Source: Lineus longissimus (taxonomy: Eukaryota > Nemertea > Pilidiophora > Heteronemertea > Lineidae). From it: a DNA stretch of 64,000 nucleotides. The position numbers and the translations under genes are program-made. This document shows, piece after piece, positions 24,621-37,373 of the stretch. Every line of letters begins with the position of its first letter. The first letter of the stretch is position 1. The notes under the pieces are model-generated. The model was not told the origin of the DNA. It ran no database searches and saw only the letters and a list, made by a program, of their open reading frames with translations. Where the stretch lies: the NCBI RefSeq assembly GCF_910592395.1, contig NC_088317.1, positions 1,676,001-1,740,000 on the forward strand, in the 5' to 3' direction.

Positions 24621-25499
24621 TCACGAACTACGCCCAGTCACCACCGCCAAAGCAGAACTTGTACCCCATATTTGTCTTGACGTATACCATCCTTTGATAC
24701 CTGTCTTCTATTTGCCAATCAATCGAACAGAGTCACCCAATTTCCTCCCGAATATGATACCATCCTGTTATCTTGTTTGAACCGAGTTTCCTATTAGAAG
24801 GCTGCAGAGAAGATTTCTAATCTCTCTTTGCTTACTGATTCAACATCTAGAAAGACATGGCTGATTTGAAGGTGAAATACACCCATTGTTTTGTGACCCT
24901 CTCAAATATGATAATACTATAATGTGTTATCTTATTTGTACCCAGTTTCCTTTGAAGATGGCAGTGTTTATCGAGAAAGTCATTCTTCTTCCTTGTGGTT
25001 TGCCACGCACTGCCGAATCTAACACAGTTTGGGACCGACATGACAGAGAACAATTCCACTCATCTTGCTTCTCCCCTCAATTACCATTGTTAATTTCGTT
25101 ACAGCGTTTTGCTAATCACCCAATGGGTTGTCGGGAGAGCCAGCCTGTGACACTAATCTTAGCATTGCGCTAGGAGTTAATCTAATTGCTCTTTTGTCGC
25201 TGCATCTGGTGTCATCAGCGGGAACGGGCTCAAGAATTCGTCGGAATTAATCGCAGAGACTGCAGAAATGAATAACATGCAGTGGTAGAATTGACTGTGA
25301 CTTAGCTACAAAGATTTCCCATTCATGGAGGATGCAGTACTAGTAAAGTACATGTGTCTCATTTGTGTCATCTCCAACCCAAGCACAGTGGAATGTCTCT
25401 GTAAAGTAGTTTCCGTACTAGAGTTTTCTTGTCTCTGTAACTCTGTAGAGCGAGGGAATGAGTTGTTGGCCCATAGCCACCCAGTAGATGCAGAGGGTC

Positions 25500-25800
25500 T
25501 GCCTTCTTGAAGTCTCATGACCAACCCTTGGATCCAACTTTGGTCTGGACCCCAGCCCAAGATCTGTCTGGCATGTTTGGACCTTCCAGGAGCCGGGGCT
25601 CCCGCCAGCGCAGCCCTTAGGGTCACAGGGACACACAAGCAACTGGGCCCCGATCTCCACAGAGCCAATCCCAGGTATCAAGGAGATGTGCATGCAATGT
25701 CACACCTGAGCTTGACCTGTGAAGGACAAAGTTGTTGCACGACCAGGCATAAAACCCAAGGCCAACCCTCTGGAACCTTCACCACACATGTTATCTGGCA
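25500..25800. other. G+C-rich patch in A+T-rich surroundings
   Basis: Composition changes sharply over about 250 bases, with runs such as GGAGCCGGGGCTCCCGCC, which is itself partly self-complementary. Long open frames on both strands (plus 25517-25807, minus 25668-25306) follow from the low stop frequency in G+C-rich DNA and show no domain I recognise. It could be part of a retroelement or a captured gene piece; I cannot decide. Confidence 0.4.
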
Positions 25801-26439
25801 GTTTTAAACTCATCATCACTCAAACATTAAAAGCAACCACAGAGAGACTGTCAAAAATCCTTTCATGACCTCTGCAGTGAGCAAGTAACAAATGAGCATT
25901 ACTCATCCCACAACTTTACATCACGCAGACCATTTAAAAGATTCGTCAGAAAACATATCCATTTCTTTCGTCAAAGGGTCCAACTTTGCAACCTGAGGAC
26001 CACATCAGGCAACATTTGATGCAAGTCTGTGGATACAATACCCCAAAAGTAAACCTAAAAGCACAAAGTAACAACATGCAACATCAAAACTATTAGTTTT
26101 TGGGATTATGCATCATTAAAGCATTTCTGAGTGGCTTCACATTTCACTTCATCAAAGGGGCAACCCTTCTGCAACCAGAGCCACTGCGGACTTCTTTTGT
26201 CTGGCGGATTCCACAGGCAAAACGAGGCTGTTGCTCATCCCGAAACAGCAAAAGTACTTTCATGCCAGCATTGCCAAGAATGTGCATTACTTGACAGTTG
26301 ATAGAACTTAAAAGGGCAGCAAAAACACCAAGCGGCTCAGCGTGAGTGCTGTGCATAAAAAGGTGATCGGATCTGTTGAATGACATGAGATGAGATATGA
26401 GTTATCACATAAGATGGCTAATCTGGTATACAATACTCA

Positions 26440-27850
26440 TGTTGGATTACTCATGCACCCACAGGTGAAAAAAAATTGTGACTTTTAGTGTTGGCTTCGA
26501 ATCGTTATGACTTCACAGTGGTCTTTACTTTTATCAGCTGGCATGACAAGAGTTTCGAACTTTTCCGCCAAAGTCAGTGTCACTGTGCCTATAATGTCCA
26601 GTACTCAAAACTAGATTGATATTCATCACTCACATATAACACGTGCACCCATACGTAAACAATTGGAAGATAACTTTCAGTATTGGCTTTAAAAGGCTGG
26701 TTCAACACTGATAGGGGTTCTACCAGGCAGAGTGAAGAAAGAATTGAAACTTCTTCACAAAGTTTTGAAACCGACGTTTGACTTGTTCATTCTCGACATG
26801 AGTCAAAAGAACTTCTGAAACATTATGCAACAAGCACCAAAAAAACTTAAATCACATTGAAAACATAAGAACTTTGAACTCAGAGGTTGATGCACCTGTA
26901 GACATGGTGAGTCATTTCGCCTTGCCTCTGGAACGGCAAAATCTGTCATCCTCTCATTTCAAAGACACCCTAAACAGTATACTATTGTTGCTGTCATGAG
27001 CTGAAAAATGAAATGTTGTGGGACAAATATGTTGACAAGGCATTGTTCTTAACCCTTTCCACCCATGAGCTACGCCGTGAGCTTAGATCACATGTGGGTT
27101 GTAAGTCGGAATGTCAGTATCAGAGTCAAAGGCCTTATAACTAACGAGAAACTTCACAACAGAGAACGATGAGCCAAGTCACCTGTGGGGAGGGTGACTC
27201 ACTTGGAACTGCCTCGAAAAACCTCTGATCCTGCCACCTCAAGTTTCAAAGATGCTATCAGTGTTCTGTCAATACGAGTGAGCCAATGACAATATTGTCT
27301 CCATATCCAGATGGGTACAGACAACTTGTAGTTTTTCTGGGATTTCATGAAACCTCAAATTAAGCGGCATCATGATTTCAAGGGCGAATATGCAGGCATG
27401 GCTTTACAAGGGCGCGATTACGAGTCGGAAATACGATTTCCTCAATCAACTTCAAAAACTTAACTTCTAAGATATGTTCCTTTGGCTTAGCTGATCAGCA
27501 AGTTTTTCTGAGGGCTTTATGATATGCTTGAGCAGAATTCCTTAGAAGTGTAAACTTTTTGAAAACCTTGATGAAGTTTTACCCATTGTCTCCCTGCAAA
27601 AGTCTGTCAAACGTCAAAGTTTTGATCTGTTGAAAAATGTATAAAGGCAAATTTTTCTTCGATGCTATTTTCTTACAAGCCATTTATCCATCTAAGGGGA
27701 TAAACAATACCCTTGTAGCAGAGGTGAGTTCTTGCATGTTGGATGTGGAAAAGCATTATAACTTGTAGATTCTTCAAAAAATTCCATTGAAAAATACATG
27801 AGGAAATCGTTTTCCATCTAAGGGTGAAACAATATGCTCGTCGGAACCCC
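26440..27850. repeat. cluster of diverged direct duplications (periods ~190, ~287, 126)
   Basis: GCACCC plus 'ttttagtgttggctt' near 26455-26500 is matched 190 bases on by GCACCC plus 'tttcagtattggctt' (26645-26690). 'gtgagtcatttcgccttgcctc' (26907) is matched by 'gtgactcacttggaactgcctc' (27194). 'ccatctaagggg' (27688) is matched by 'ccatctaagggt' (27814). Each pair keeps anchor order over 40-100 bases. I see no gene in the cluster. Confidence 0.6.
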
Positions 27851-28760
27851 TTATTTTGTAAAGCATAAGCCTTTTTTGGCATCCCTTGTTGACATAATAC
27901 CTCATAGGTTTTCTATGTAACCTGAGGAAGCTAAAGTAGCAATGCTATAGTCTTTGACTTTTATCCCAAACTATTAGTCATCGGCCACAGGTGACGACGC
28001 CATTTGAAGAATGCGCATTCCGCACCCGGCAACAACAGCAACAACGAGATCCCTATTGTTGACAGCGAAACAACCGCAACAGACACACGGACAGTAAAAC
28101 GTCTTTGAAATTTGAGGAGGCAGGATTTCATCTTTTACAAGGACAGCGTGCTGAATGAGTCATTCTTCCACAAGTTATATTCTACATAGCTCAAAGTGAA
28201 GTTTTTCCAAGGTGTACCTTTTTTGCACTTGTCGCAAAACGCCTATAACTGCTGATAAAAAAACCTCCATTAGCTTTCGTCATATTCTCACCGATACCCC
28301 AAATTACGTATCTCACAAAGTACCCGGGATTATGAAATAACCTCTATCATATTCATATACTAGTATATCATGATCAGTTACATATCCTATTATGTTATCT
28401 ATGAGTTATCTATGATAACGACACAACGACGTTATCGAATTGTTCCGATCTTGTGCGGAGATCGCCGCTCAGCTCCGTAGAGATTTTGTTGTCGGAGGTA
28501 AAAGCTTAGCTCATCACTTGCGTAAGCCAGAGAATCTGCGAGTAGAGATTGTGTGCTGCGATATCATAAAGTCCTTCATCAAAAGTTAGGTTATTTTGTT
28601 TTATTATCCAACTCTTGACAACTGGATTGGTGGTTGATTTATTATTGCTGCATTTCCACGGAAAACGCTTCCAGAACAATATCGATTAACTTTTTCTAAC
28701 AAGCTGATTTACTGATTGTCTGTTTCATAGAAGGCTGTAGTGTCCCCTTTTTATGAAGAT
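27851..28760. other. noncoding block
   Basis: It contains a short CAACAA-rich stretch near 28030-28070 and an AT-rich, locally palindromic stretch near 28330-28440 (ACTAGTATAT, TTATCTATGA repeated, ACGACGTTATCG). Nothing coding is recognised. Confidence 0.35.
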
Positions 28761-28763
28761 TTA

Positions 28764-28928
28764 GGGCCGAATTCATAAAGGGCGTTTAAGGGTTAGACGT
28801 GGGTAACTTCTCTCTAATCAGTTTCAGGGCCTATTGATATTCTGTGAAGATTTACATGACGGACCTGAACCTGTCTATTCAGTAGTTAAACGCTGTTTTG
28901 AGCTAAACGCCCTCTATGAATTTGGCCC
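28764..28928 (+). mobile_element. PIF/Harbinger-type MITE
   Basis: This is a 165-bp element with 25-base terminal inverted repeats starting GGGCC(G/A)AATTCATA, with two mismatches between the arms. TTA flanks it on both sides (28761-28763 and 28929-28931). A three-base TTA duplication and GG-starting TIRs fit PIF/Harbinger; a TTAA reading (piggyBac/Kolobok) is less likely because the left flank lacks the second A. No ORF inside. Confidence 0.8.
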
Positions 28929-28931
28929 TTA

Positions 28932-30406
28932 ATGTTTTCAACCTGATGCTTGCCACACACCATCCAGCCTTTCTCATCATACTGTTTCAGGTTTTACACA
29001 CGGGACATTGTTTGTCACTAGGGGTAGATCAATGTTTGTAAAATAACAACTAAATGAGAGCTCGAATTAGTAAACATTACAAATTAGTCAAAAACTGATC
29101 AGATTTCTAAGAAATCTACTCGATTCAGAAGTGACTTTGAGCTCTGACAACAATGCCTTAATAGACAATACTAACCCTGAGGTCGGTGCAAAAGTTTAAA
29201 AGTATCGCAATATCAGTTACGTGAGCTTCTATGACACATCAGAGATGTCACGAAATTAACGAAAAACTGGAATTTCATGTACAATACTTTGGTGCTAGCA
29301 GTCATGATTTTGGCAAATGTGGCATGAACTAGACACTGTCAAGTCAACCTTGAAACAGGAGAAGTTATAGTACACATATTTGTAGTAAGTAGCTCTCGAA
29401 TTTGATGTGAACAAGATTAGATGAAAAACGTATGTCTCATTCAAGGGATGCCCAAGGCTGTTAACTGACACTGGCATACGAGAGTGACTTTCTGGGATGG
29501 AGGTTCAATTTGCGGTATCATGCCCGTGTAAAACAAGATGTCCCAGGAATTCAGTTGCAGCACACTTCACACAAACTGCATTCAAGACCTCACTGGAGAC
29601 TACAGGCTTTGCAGTGATGTCGGCATCCATTTTGACATCAATCTGCGCTTAATCCTGCTGACTTGGCCTACCCAGCACTGTGACATATTACTTACGACCA
29701 CAACTGTCCGCCATGCAGATTAGTACGGCCAGTGCTGTCACCCAACAACACCCTCATCAAATAAACATGAGCTGCCCTCACCAAGTGTCACTGATCAGAT
29801 CTTTAGGGTGTCATCTTTTACATATGCATCCATTATTCATACCGTCTAGAATTACGTCTTGCTATAACTGACCACAGAGGCAGGAATAGCAACAACTACC
29901 ATCAAAATTAGACATCAATCCGCAATTCGTAAGGGGGCACTGCCATTTTGGCGAAATCCTAAATCAATTTGAACTCCCTTCAAAATGAATTGTGTGTTCA
30001 TTTACAACATGGAATGCTGTTATTGCCAAACATCATCTGCGGTGGTCGTTTATCCAGGTTCTGACCAAAGAATAGATGGCCAGGGATTTATCACACAAAG
30101 CATACGATCATAAAAAGAACCAGTAACGACTGGTTCTAGTGCATCTCGAATATGACCGCCACTCCAGCGAAGTGGCCACGTAAAAAACACACAAGATTAG
30201 CTAAAGATGTTTCATCATGCTATCTGACACTTGCAAATGCTGTCTGCGTGAGACAGGACATGGCCAGAGATGTTACATTATGGATAGCCACAGCAGTTCT
30301 TGCAACAGACAAGACAAAACAGTCAACAGTCAAGATGTTTTTGTTTGTGAACTGAAACAGATGACAGTGTATTTGAGAAGATGGATACTCAGACCGAGGA
30401 AAAATG

Positions 30407-30407
<1 letters not shown>
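28932..30407. other. noncoding block
   Basis: An open frame at 29538-29723 plus has a plausible amino-acid mix but no recognised domain and no splice context. No RNA gene or mobile element is seen. Confidence 0.35.

Positions 30408-30451
<44 letters not shown>
30408..30451. repeat. 44-base T homopolymer
   Basis: A 44-base run of T. Read on the minus strand it is an A-tract and could be the tail of a retroposed sequence, but the adjacent DNA (about 30300-30407) is not recognised as one. Confidence 0.95.
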
Positions 30452-30452
<1 letters not shown>

Positions 30453-32750
30453 GTCAAATTTGATGGAAAAATGATTATAATACAACATGGCACTTGTCTT
30501 GTTTGGCAAGAATCGTTGGAGCTGACAAAATGGCCGAAAAATTATTACAAATGGACAACTCTAAATGGGACGTTTCTCCCCAAAACATAGCTTCGGCAGG
30601 TTCTAGTGCAGTAAGAACCACTAATCTGGAAGCCAATCCATAAATGTTGAGTACAGGTTTCTTACATGAGAGGTCGCCATGGCCATCTCAAATTGTTGCA
30701 TCCCAGCAACACATGAGTAAGAAACCCTCGGCCGCATTCCTGGAACTGGCAGGAGTCGTTATTTATGACTTGGCCATTAACTAAATCAGGATCAAACTGA
30801 CACTTTCCCTATAATCTTTATCTACGCTATGATGTGGTTGTGGCCAGGAGAATGACCAGGGACTGCGCTGGTATCTGCGGCATTGTTCCAGTGGAAAGGA
30901 ACGGGCAAAATATCTTCTGTATTTCCCTGGAGGCAGATGTGTTACATTTCCCTACCCTCGAATGAGTTGAGAGTCAAATCTGATATCTCAAGGACTACAA
31001 CACAGAGGCAAGTGAAACTTGCGGGGGGAAAAAATAACAGAACGTAAAAGACTTTAGTCATCATTGAAAGATACACTCACCAACAACGATATTTGAGTAT
31101 GCATAAAATATTACAAATTTTAACTAAGATTTGAAATTCAACACTCAAGATTTCTGCCAGTTTAGTCATTGATTTTAACCAAAAAATTATGCTTTCTATT
31201 GTTTTGGGAGTGACTAATAAACGATAAGTCATGACTTTTATTTCAGCTCCATGTCAGCTTATTCCTTTACAGTGGTTTTAACCCTGTCAGGTCCAAGCGT
31301 CACTGTACTGGTGTAGGAACCTGGTGCCACCTGGATCAGGTTGGAGGCCCAGCAAGCTGGTAACACATCATGTCGTATAGTAATTGAAAAGCCCCGAAGA
31401 AGTCGTTCCAGCTGTAACCTAACATTTGACTTTATACTTCACCAAAACAAGGTATATAGAAAGTGCAAATCAGCTATGCAGTCTGTTCTGCTGCTGGCGT
31501 AAGACATTCAGAGACACTGTCTTAAATAGTACTGTTAACTTGACATAGTGCGAGGTGCTCCAGTAACTGGAGGGATATATAGACAAGAAGAGAGAGAGAG
31601 ATACCTTGGAACAGGCAGATGAAAAGTTGGAAGGACTTACCGCTTGACATCTATTATTCTTTAAACATTTTTCTACTGTTATTCTGTTGTTTGTTTTACC
31701 AGTTGCTTGCTTCTGAAAACAGAGATGAAAAGATGCCATGAGAAATTTTAAACGATTTCAAGCAATTAAAACGTTACAAGATTGTTTCAATGCTGAAAAG
31801 TCTTCAATTGCCTGGAAGAATTGCTTGTCTGTGAGTAAAACCTCTAAATGGCTGGTTGGTTTCTCTTACATATCTTCTTGTTACAGGCACCTGAAATGAC
31901 CCCCCTCCCCAATTCCTTGGATATTTTCAATTACCAGAAACCTGCTGGGACCAGACGTACTTCTTAAACGGTGAAAGCACAAACTTCCAATGGCCTGAAA
32001 TGGAAACGGTCAATTTTACGCAGGACCAACGAGGAACCAACAACAGGAAAGACAGCATGGTACCTTTATTTGGGTTGATATCGACTTCTTGATATACGTT
32101 TTCAGTGATTTCATTATCCGTATTGATTCTGACACCATCCATAAGGAAATAGGCACGATGTCACATCTTGGATGACAATAATAGACAAAGGATATTGTAA
32201 TATCATCTGACTTCAAGGAGAGCGTATGTCACTATAACATCAGAGCGAAAAACATCAAGGTCTTATGATGAAGGATTATCTATGTACTAATTAGCGCAGA
32301 AACTTAGCTAATTAAGTAAGTCGCATCTTTCTGTACAAAGCTTTGAGACAATGCATGCACAATACATGTAAGGTAAAGTGTACAATAATACCAAGGTACA
32401 TCATCGTGTAGAAAACAGCTAAGGTTATATTGAAAGTAAAATCACATCATTTTAAGTCAATACTTGTAGTTTGAGCATAACTGGCTTTTCGACGTCCCCT
32501 CTCCCACTGCCATTCTTAGTTTAGGTCTCGTCTGCCATAGGTCTGTTAGGTCTGCCTTAAAACAGCCCAGAAGGCAAAATCAAGATTTCCATAGCTAGAA
32601 TATGAATATAGCCGTCCAATAAGTTCCATCACTATCGCAGCGGGGGAAACGAATGTTGACTGAGGCGAATGACCGCGAATGATTAGACCATATAAACATC
32701 ATAGGAAAACACTAGTACATGACTTTATCAGCAAAATCTGCCCTGGTTTG
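30452..32750. other. noncoding block
   Basis: Nothing supported apart from a short GA microsatellite (AGAGAGAGAGA near 31590). Open frames are short and unrecognised. Confidence 0.4.
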
Positions 32751-32880
32751 GGAATGGAGAGCCAATATCGTGATCCTTGGCCATTTTGGCCGACATTGGC
32801 GTACTCAGGTGGCCAGGAATCGGGAACGGACAGCCAATATCATGACCCTTGGCCATCTGGACCGACACTGTGTAATGTAG
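32751..32880 (+). repeat. 72-bp direct duplication
   Basis: 'ggaatggagagccaatatcg' (32751) is matched by 'ggaacggacagccaatatca' (32823), and the alignment continues through 'cttggccat' and 'ccgaca(t/c)tg'. The period is a multiple of three, and one plus-strand frame (32679-32891) stays open through both copies with a repeated D-P-W-P core. The frame has no recognised domain, so I annotate only the repeat. Confidence 0.75.
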
Positions 32881-33039
32881 ATGGCTCGTAAAGTAGTGTT
32901 GGTATCGAGGAGAACGTTTTTATTGAAAAGATTACAGCTAGTATGCTTACTATCACACTTGATGCTGAACCTAATGCTATTGATCAGTATTTTTGCTCAG
33001 AAGATGATTTTTTAAGATGGGATATGAGTCTGATATCTA

Positions 33040-33130
33040 CAAGGGTAGAGGTATTATCTGAGTTGCCGTTGTACCCTGGTCTACCCAAGGAGTCATGCTA
33101 ACTGGGGGTGGTGTTTGAACCAAGGATCTC
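33040..33130 (-). mobile_element. possible SINE remnant
   Basis: On the minus strand 'ttggttcaaacacc' resembles a Pol III B box (GGTTCRANNCC). No convincing A box is found at the expected distance, so this may be chance. Confidence 0.25.
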
Positions 33131-33535
33131 TCCACAGCCCACATACGTAGAAACCCGATCAGGAAACCAAAGTGTCTCCTGAAGAGGAAGAATAAATGGA
33201 CATGATGGTCAACTAAACAAACACTAAAGTTTGCCAGTATCATGATCAAGGTATTTGTGGCTTTGTTAAGGTGATATTTAATCAATGAGTGTCTTCTTCA
33301 CAGACAATCCTGGCTTGTCACCTCTGATGCTTACAAAGGTCTTAACCAGCATCCCCTCATATACTGCAACCAATTGGATCTCTACAATGTGTGCCCAGAC
33401 TTTCCCTGGAATAAAACTGTGCCTTGGCTTTCCAGCTTAATGCGAGATCAAACAGAGCACTGATTAATCCATTAATCTTCCTACCCCTCGGAGGAGAAAG
33501 GTTGCTTGGCGGTGGCCGACAAAGCTGGGCTGTAC

Positions 33536-33765
33536 TTTGATCAAGATGCGGTGGTCAGTTGGTTAAGATGAGGACAGAGGTGTCAGGCCATGGTGGCATG
33601 TTGTGTCTCCATCCACCATACGAGAAAGGGTGGTTGTGTGTGGAGGGATTTGGTCATTTCTTCAACAAAGTCGGCCCGTTGACAAAGTCAGGCAACCCTT
33701 TGATCGAGATGCGGTGGTCAGTTGGTTGAGATGAGGACACAGGTCCCAAGCCATGTGGCCTCTTT
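33536..33765 (+). mobile_element. tandem pair of tRNA-like SINE heads, 163-bp period
   Basis: 'tttgatcaagatgcggtggtc' type sequence at 33536 recurs with few changes at 33699. Each copy holds GTGGTCAGTTGGTTAAG or GTGGTCAGTTGGTTGAG, which looks like a tRNA A-box region. About 25-30 bases later comes GGTGTCAGGCCATG or GGTCCCAAGCCATG, a poor B-box candidate. The tail 'gtgtctcca' or 'gtgtccccg' is also shared. It may be a tRNA-derived SINE duplicated in tandem; the weak B boxes keep confidence low. Confidence 0.45.
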
Positions 33766-33790
33766 GTGTCCCCGCCATACTCTTGGAGGT

Positions 33791-33822
33791 GCTCAAAATG
33801 AAGAAACATCATCAGTCCCAAA
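33791..33822 (+). repeat. short fragment of the 128-bp-family repeat
   Basis: GCTCAAAATGAAG followed by AAACATCATCAGTCCCA matches the family core. The neighbouring low-complexity part is mostly lost. It lies next to the SINE-like pair. Confidence 0.75.
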
Positions 33823-34919
33823 AAAATTTAAGTTTAACAATTTTGGCGGTAAAGACCTAATCATGCATTTTGTCCCCGGATTTTCAACTTCACTAACACG
33901 ACCACTCCGGAAACAAGCGACCATTCAACCTCGGTCCCATGAGTGGTCGTGTCACCGGAGTTCCACTGTTCTACCTACTGCTTCCAAGTGGCCAATGATT
34001 CCATTATAAAAATCATACACTTTATTGATAATTCACGCTACATTTCCTAACGATCTGTCCTTCTGGGCAACTTAGCGGAAACTTGTTGGCTCCATAGCAT
34101 CTTGTACGAACAATTAGCGTCACTAACTTTGTTAGCCTCTTCTTCAGATGCTAGTTGGCTTGGTGTATTCGGGAGTAATCGGGCGTGGAATTGGCTGTAG
34201 TGTTGTTGATATCGTCCAGTGTGTTCGTTGTGGTGCTGGATAGAGAGCCAATGGCAAGGTGTGCTCAGTTCATTAGCAATGTTAGCCATCAGGGGTTGTA
34301 TCCTTGGCTAATTAGGCTAGGCTAGTTATGTGTGTAACCAGTCTGAGTGTGTTTGGTCTATCTTTAGGAGACTTGGCGTGGTCTTCTCTAGGTCAAGGAC
34401 AAAGAGTCGATAATGTTATTTTCCCAGTGTTGATGAGAAACAGCGACTTTGGCGTAATCACACAATTTTGAATAAATATCGATCATTTTCTTGAACACTT
34501 ACAACTCTTTGTTCAAGCAATATCAACATTCAAGAGTTTAAGGAAAAAACCTATCCATAGAAATCAATTTTACAATATGTTTTTATCAAAATATCGCAAC
34601 TGTTTGTGTTCATTAATTGGGTTGGATTCCATATTGTAGGAATATGTATCATTGATCAGAGCTTATGAACTTTCTAATGTTGGGGCGTGCTTTGAGAATG
34701 TTGTCCCCGAAGTATTTTTCTAAAACATGACAGCCTCGAGGAGTTTTGAATTATTATTTTATTCAATAATAGGTGATGGATATAAAGTGGATTAGACTCG
34801 TTAGCTAATTATAGGGTTAATCACTGCTTTCAAGGAGGTCCATCTCATGCCAAGTTTGTGGATATCTATGCGCATTTGTGTAGAGATTCATATACAATTC
34901 TAGCCAGGACATATCTAGT

Positions 34920-35340
34920 TATACTGAAACCAAAAGAAGGTGCATCCCAGTCTGTATTGTTGGTCAACCCTGTGCATTCCTGTACAGTTTCTTATTGAAA
35001 TTACACACAACCTTCGAGTCAATTTAACTCGAAACCAAGAGAATATACAATATCGATGAATAGCCTTGTACAATCTTCAACAACTGTTACAGAAAAGTTA
35101 CATTGAAACCAAAAGTAAAGATTTTACAGAAGTGGGTGGTATGGAAAACAATAGATTCGCTGAACATCAATCAAATTAAAATACAGATCTTTTTGAAATG
35201 CTGATACTCTTATCCAGCCGCCAGTATGACTATGAGACTTTCAGAAATGGGTGGTCTACCAACATGAGTTAGTCAAAGCTCCACGTAACTAAAGATATTA
35301 ATTTTCAACACCACACCCTTTTGAAATTCTTATCTCTTTT
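34920..35340. repeat. diverged direct duplications, period ~115-130
   Basis: 'acagaagtgggtggt' (35126) is matched by 'tcagaaatgggtggt' (35241), and 'ctttttgaaatgctgat' (~35189) by 'cttttgaaattcttat' (~35318). 'tgaaaccaaaag' also occurs twice (about 34925 and 35104). The copies are old. Confidence 0.5.
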
Positions 35341-37188
35341 GTTTAAATCTCAAAATAATCATCACGTGAAAGGAGGACTAATTAAAGGCGATGCGATTGT
35401 GATAATTATAAGGTTTTTTGAATCGTCATAATCAAGATATGGTTTCACAAATCATCACGAGACATGTATTTAAAGACGTCTATTTTTTCTGATTCGTAAT
35501 CATATACATAAAGTTATAAACATAATTAGAGATCAGTACCGAGCTGCAGACAAGAAGAGGAAGTAGCTAAAGGTACGAAACACACTCAGAGAAGCATCCA
35601 CTCCACTCCCATCGACCTCACGATCCGTTTCATCGAATGTGCAACCAACCTTAGCTTGCCTCCATACATGAAACAACCACTCAAATCATCTCCGCAACAA
35701 GTCTAATTAAGCGCATAGAAAAACCACAACCTGTAACAAACGGTAATATGGCGGTATCCGTGTTAATAGGCATCATCAAAGCTCCGATTCAGGTGGATCT
35801 ATCACCGACGCTACTTTGTGGCATAATTCTCCCATCGGGGTGTTCCAGGGCAAATGAGGTGAACCGTACATCATTGGGCGCAAAAAGACTTCTATCCATG
35901 AAGTTTTTACACTTCATCTGTGAGCCTTAATATACCTGCATGTCAAATAGAGTTTCGGATGCACCAGACACCATTCTGTAGTGTAATTTTGGCGTTCAAG
36001 GGCAAAAGGGGCCAGATGTCCATCACTGGGTGCATAAGGCTCCTGCCCTTAAGATTTTGTGCAGTTATGCTCCTTGGTAAAACCTGTGAGACTCAAACGG
36101 TGAGTAAGCCAAATTCCTACTTCAATGTGCAACTATTGACTCTGAAGAAGCCACCAGTCTCTCCTGCTATGCATCTTTTCCCCAAACTCGATCAACAACT
36201 GATCAAACCCCCATCTGATTTTTCTCCGGGACTGGAAAGACTCGAGCGTCTTTGAAGCTAAATTGCTAGTTGATTGATCACAGTCGTGTCAGAGGTCGAC
36301 AGCGTAGCGTTTGTTCCCAAAAATAGCTCATCTTGGGTAGCTGGGAGTAATTTATACTTGTATGGATCTCGGAAGAGGCAGTTAAGTACGAGGGGCTCTT
36401 GCTGACTGCAATTCCGTTTATCATAATAATGCAGAGTTTTTGTGATGTTCGGTGTAATTGCTCTGGCATATATCTCTGTTTTGCACTGACGTCAGCTAAA
36501 GCAGATGGGATGACAGAATGGCAGAGATCTGTTGGAGAGAGGAAATCAAGAGCAGATGCCACTGCAGGTCCTACGGAGAAAATGGAAGTAACTGGCTTGA
36601 GGAAGACAGGCTACAGTGGTCAAGGGTCCCTGGTCCAAACCCAACCGATGCTCAGGCCATACAGGCCTCAGTGTCTGACTTGCCTCACTATATCAAGGTG
36701 TAAAAGTGACTAGTACCATTCGTGTCTGCTCAGGTATCAGTGCCATTGAAGCAGCTCATCTAAGTAGTCTATTGAAAAGTTTCAAGAGACCAGAGCTAAT
36801 GTACAAAGTTGGAAGATCACATATACCGTAGCTGGTATTGGATTGTGAACCTCCAACTTTTACTTCTTTCCCTAGTTGGAGCCTGGTTTGCCATAACCAT
36901 TTTCGTGCTATCAACCCTTAGAGTACATTATCATTGAAAATGGAACTGAATCAAGAATTCAAAACCATCATAAAAACCAATTTGTCAATCACAAGTGTTG
37001 TTTTGATAAGTCTAATCAATGCAAAGCTGAGAGGACCGTGTTCGATTTTGTATTGACGACATTTGGACCGTGCTACATAGTCATCGCAGCCATGCTATGG
37101 GGGCCAGGCTCACGGAAGACGCCTAATGCACACTTAGCGTTAACATAACAACATTTCTATTATGCGTGGCAAAGTAAATATTTAGCCG
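35341..37188. other. noncoding block
   Basis: 35370-35430 holds the homeodomain-like words GACTAATTAAAGG and GATAATTATAAGG. Overlapping open frames near 36400-36710 are unrecognised. No gene is supported. Confidence 0.35.
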
Positions 37189-37207
37189 TGCTAATTTCTC
37201 ATTAGCA
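37189..37207. promoter_or_regulatory. paired inverted homeodomain sites
   Basis: TGCTAAT and ATTAGCA face each other across a 5-base spacer, a perfect 7-base inverted repeat. Homeodomain proteins bind TAAT cores, and paired inverted sites with short spacers suit dimers. Function is inference. Confidence 0.3.
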
Positions 37208-37373
37208 TGGAGGGGAGCTGATTGGGGGTGCGGGAATAGTATAGATGGATTTCTGATGGGTCTTACTCAATAAGGCAGCCTTAACGGTAGAACGCAGGAA
37301 GTGGGTGTGGTTTGATCAACCCCCTTGACAGGGTAGTATGCCATCCTGGACTCATTGCAGCATGAGCATATAT

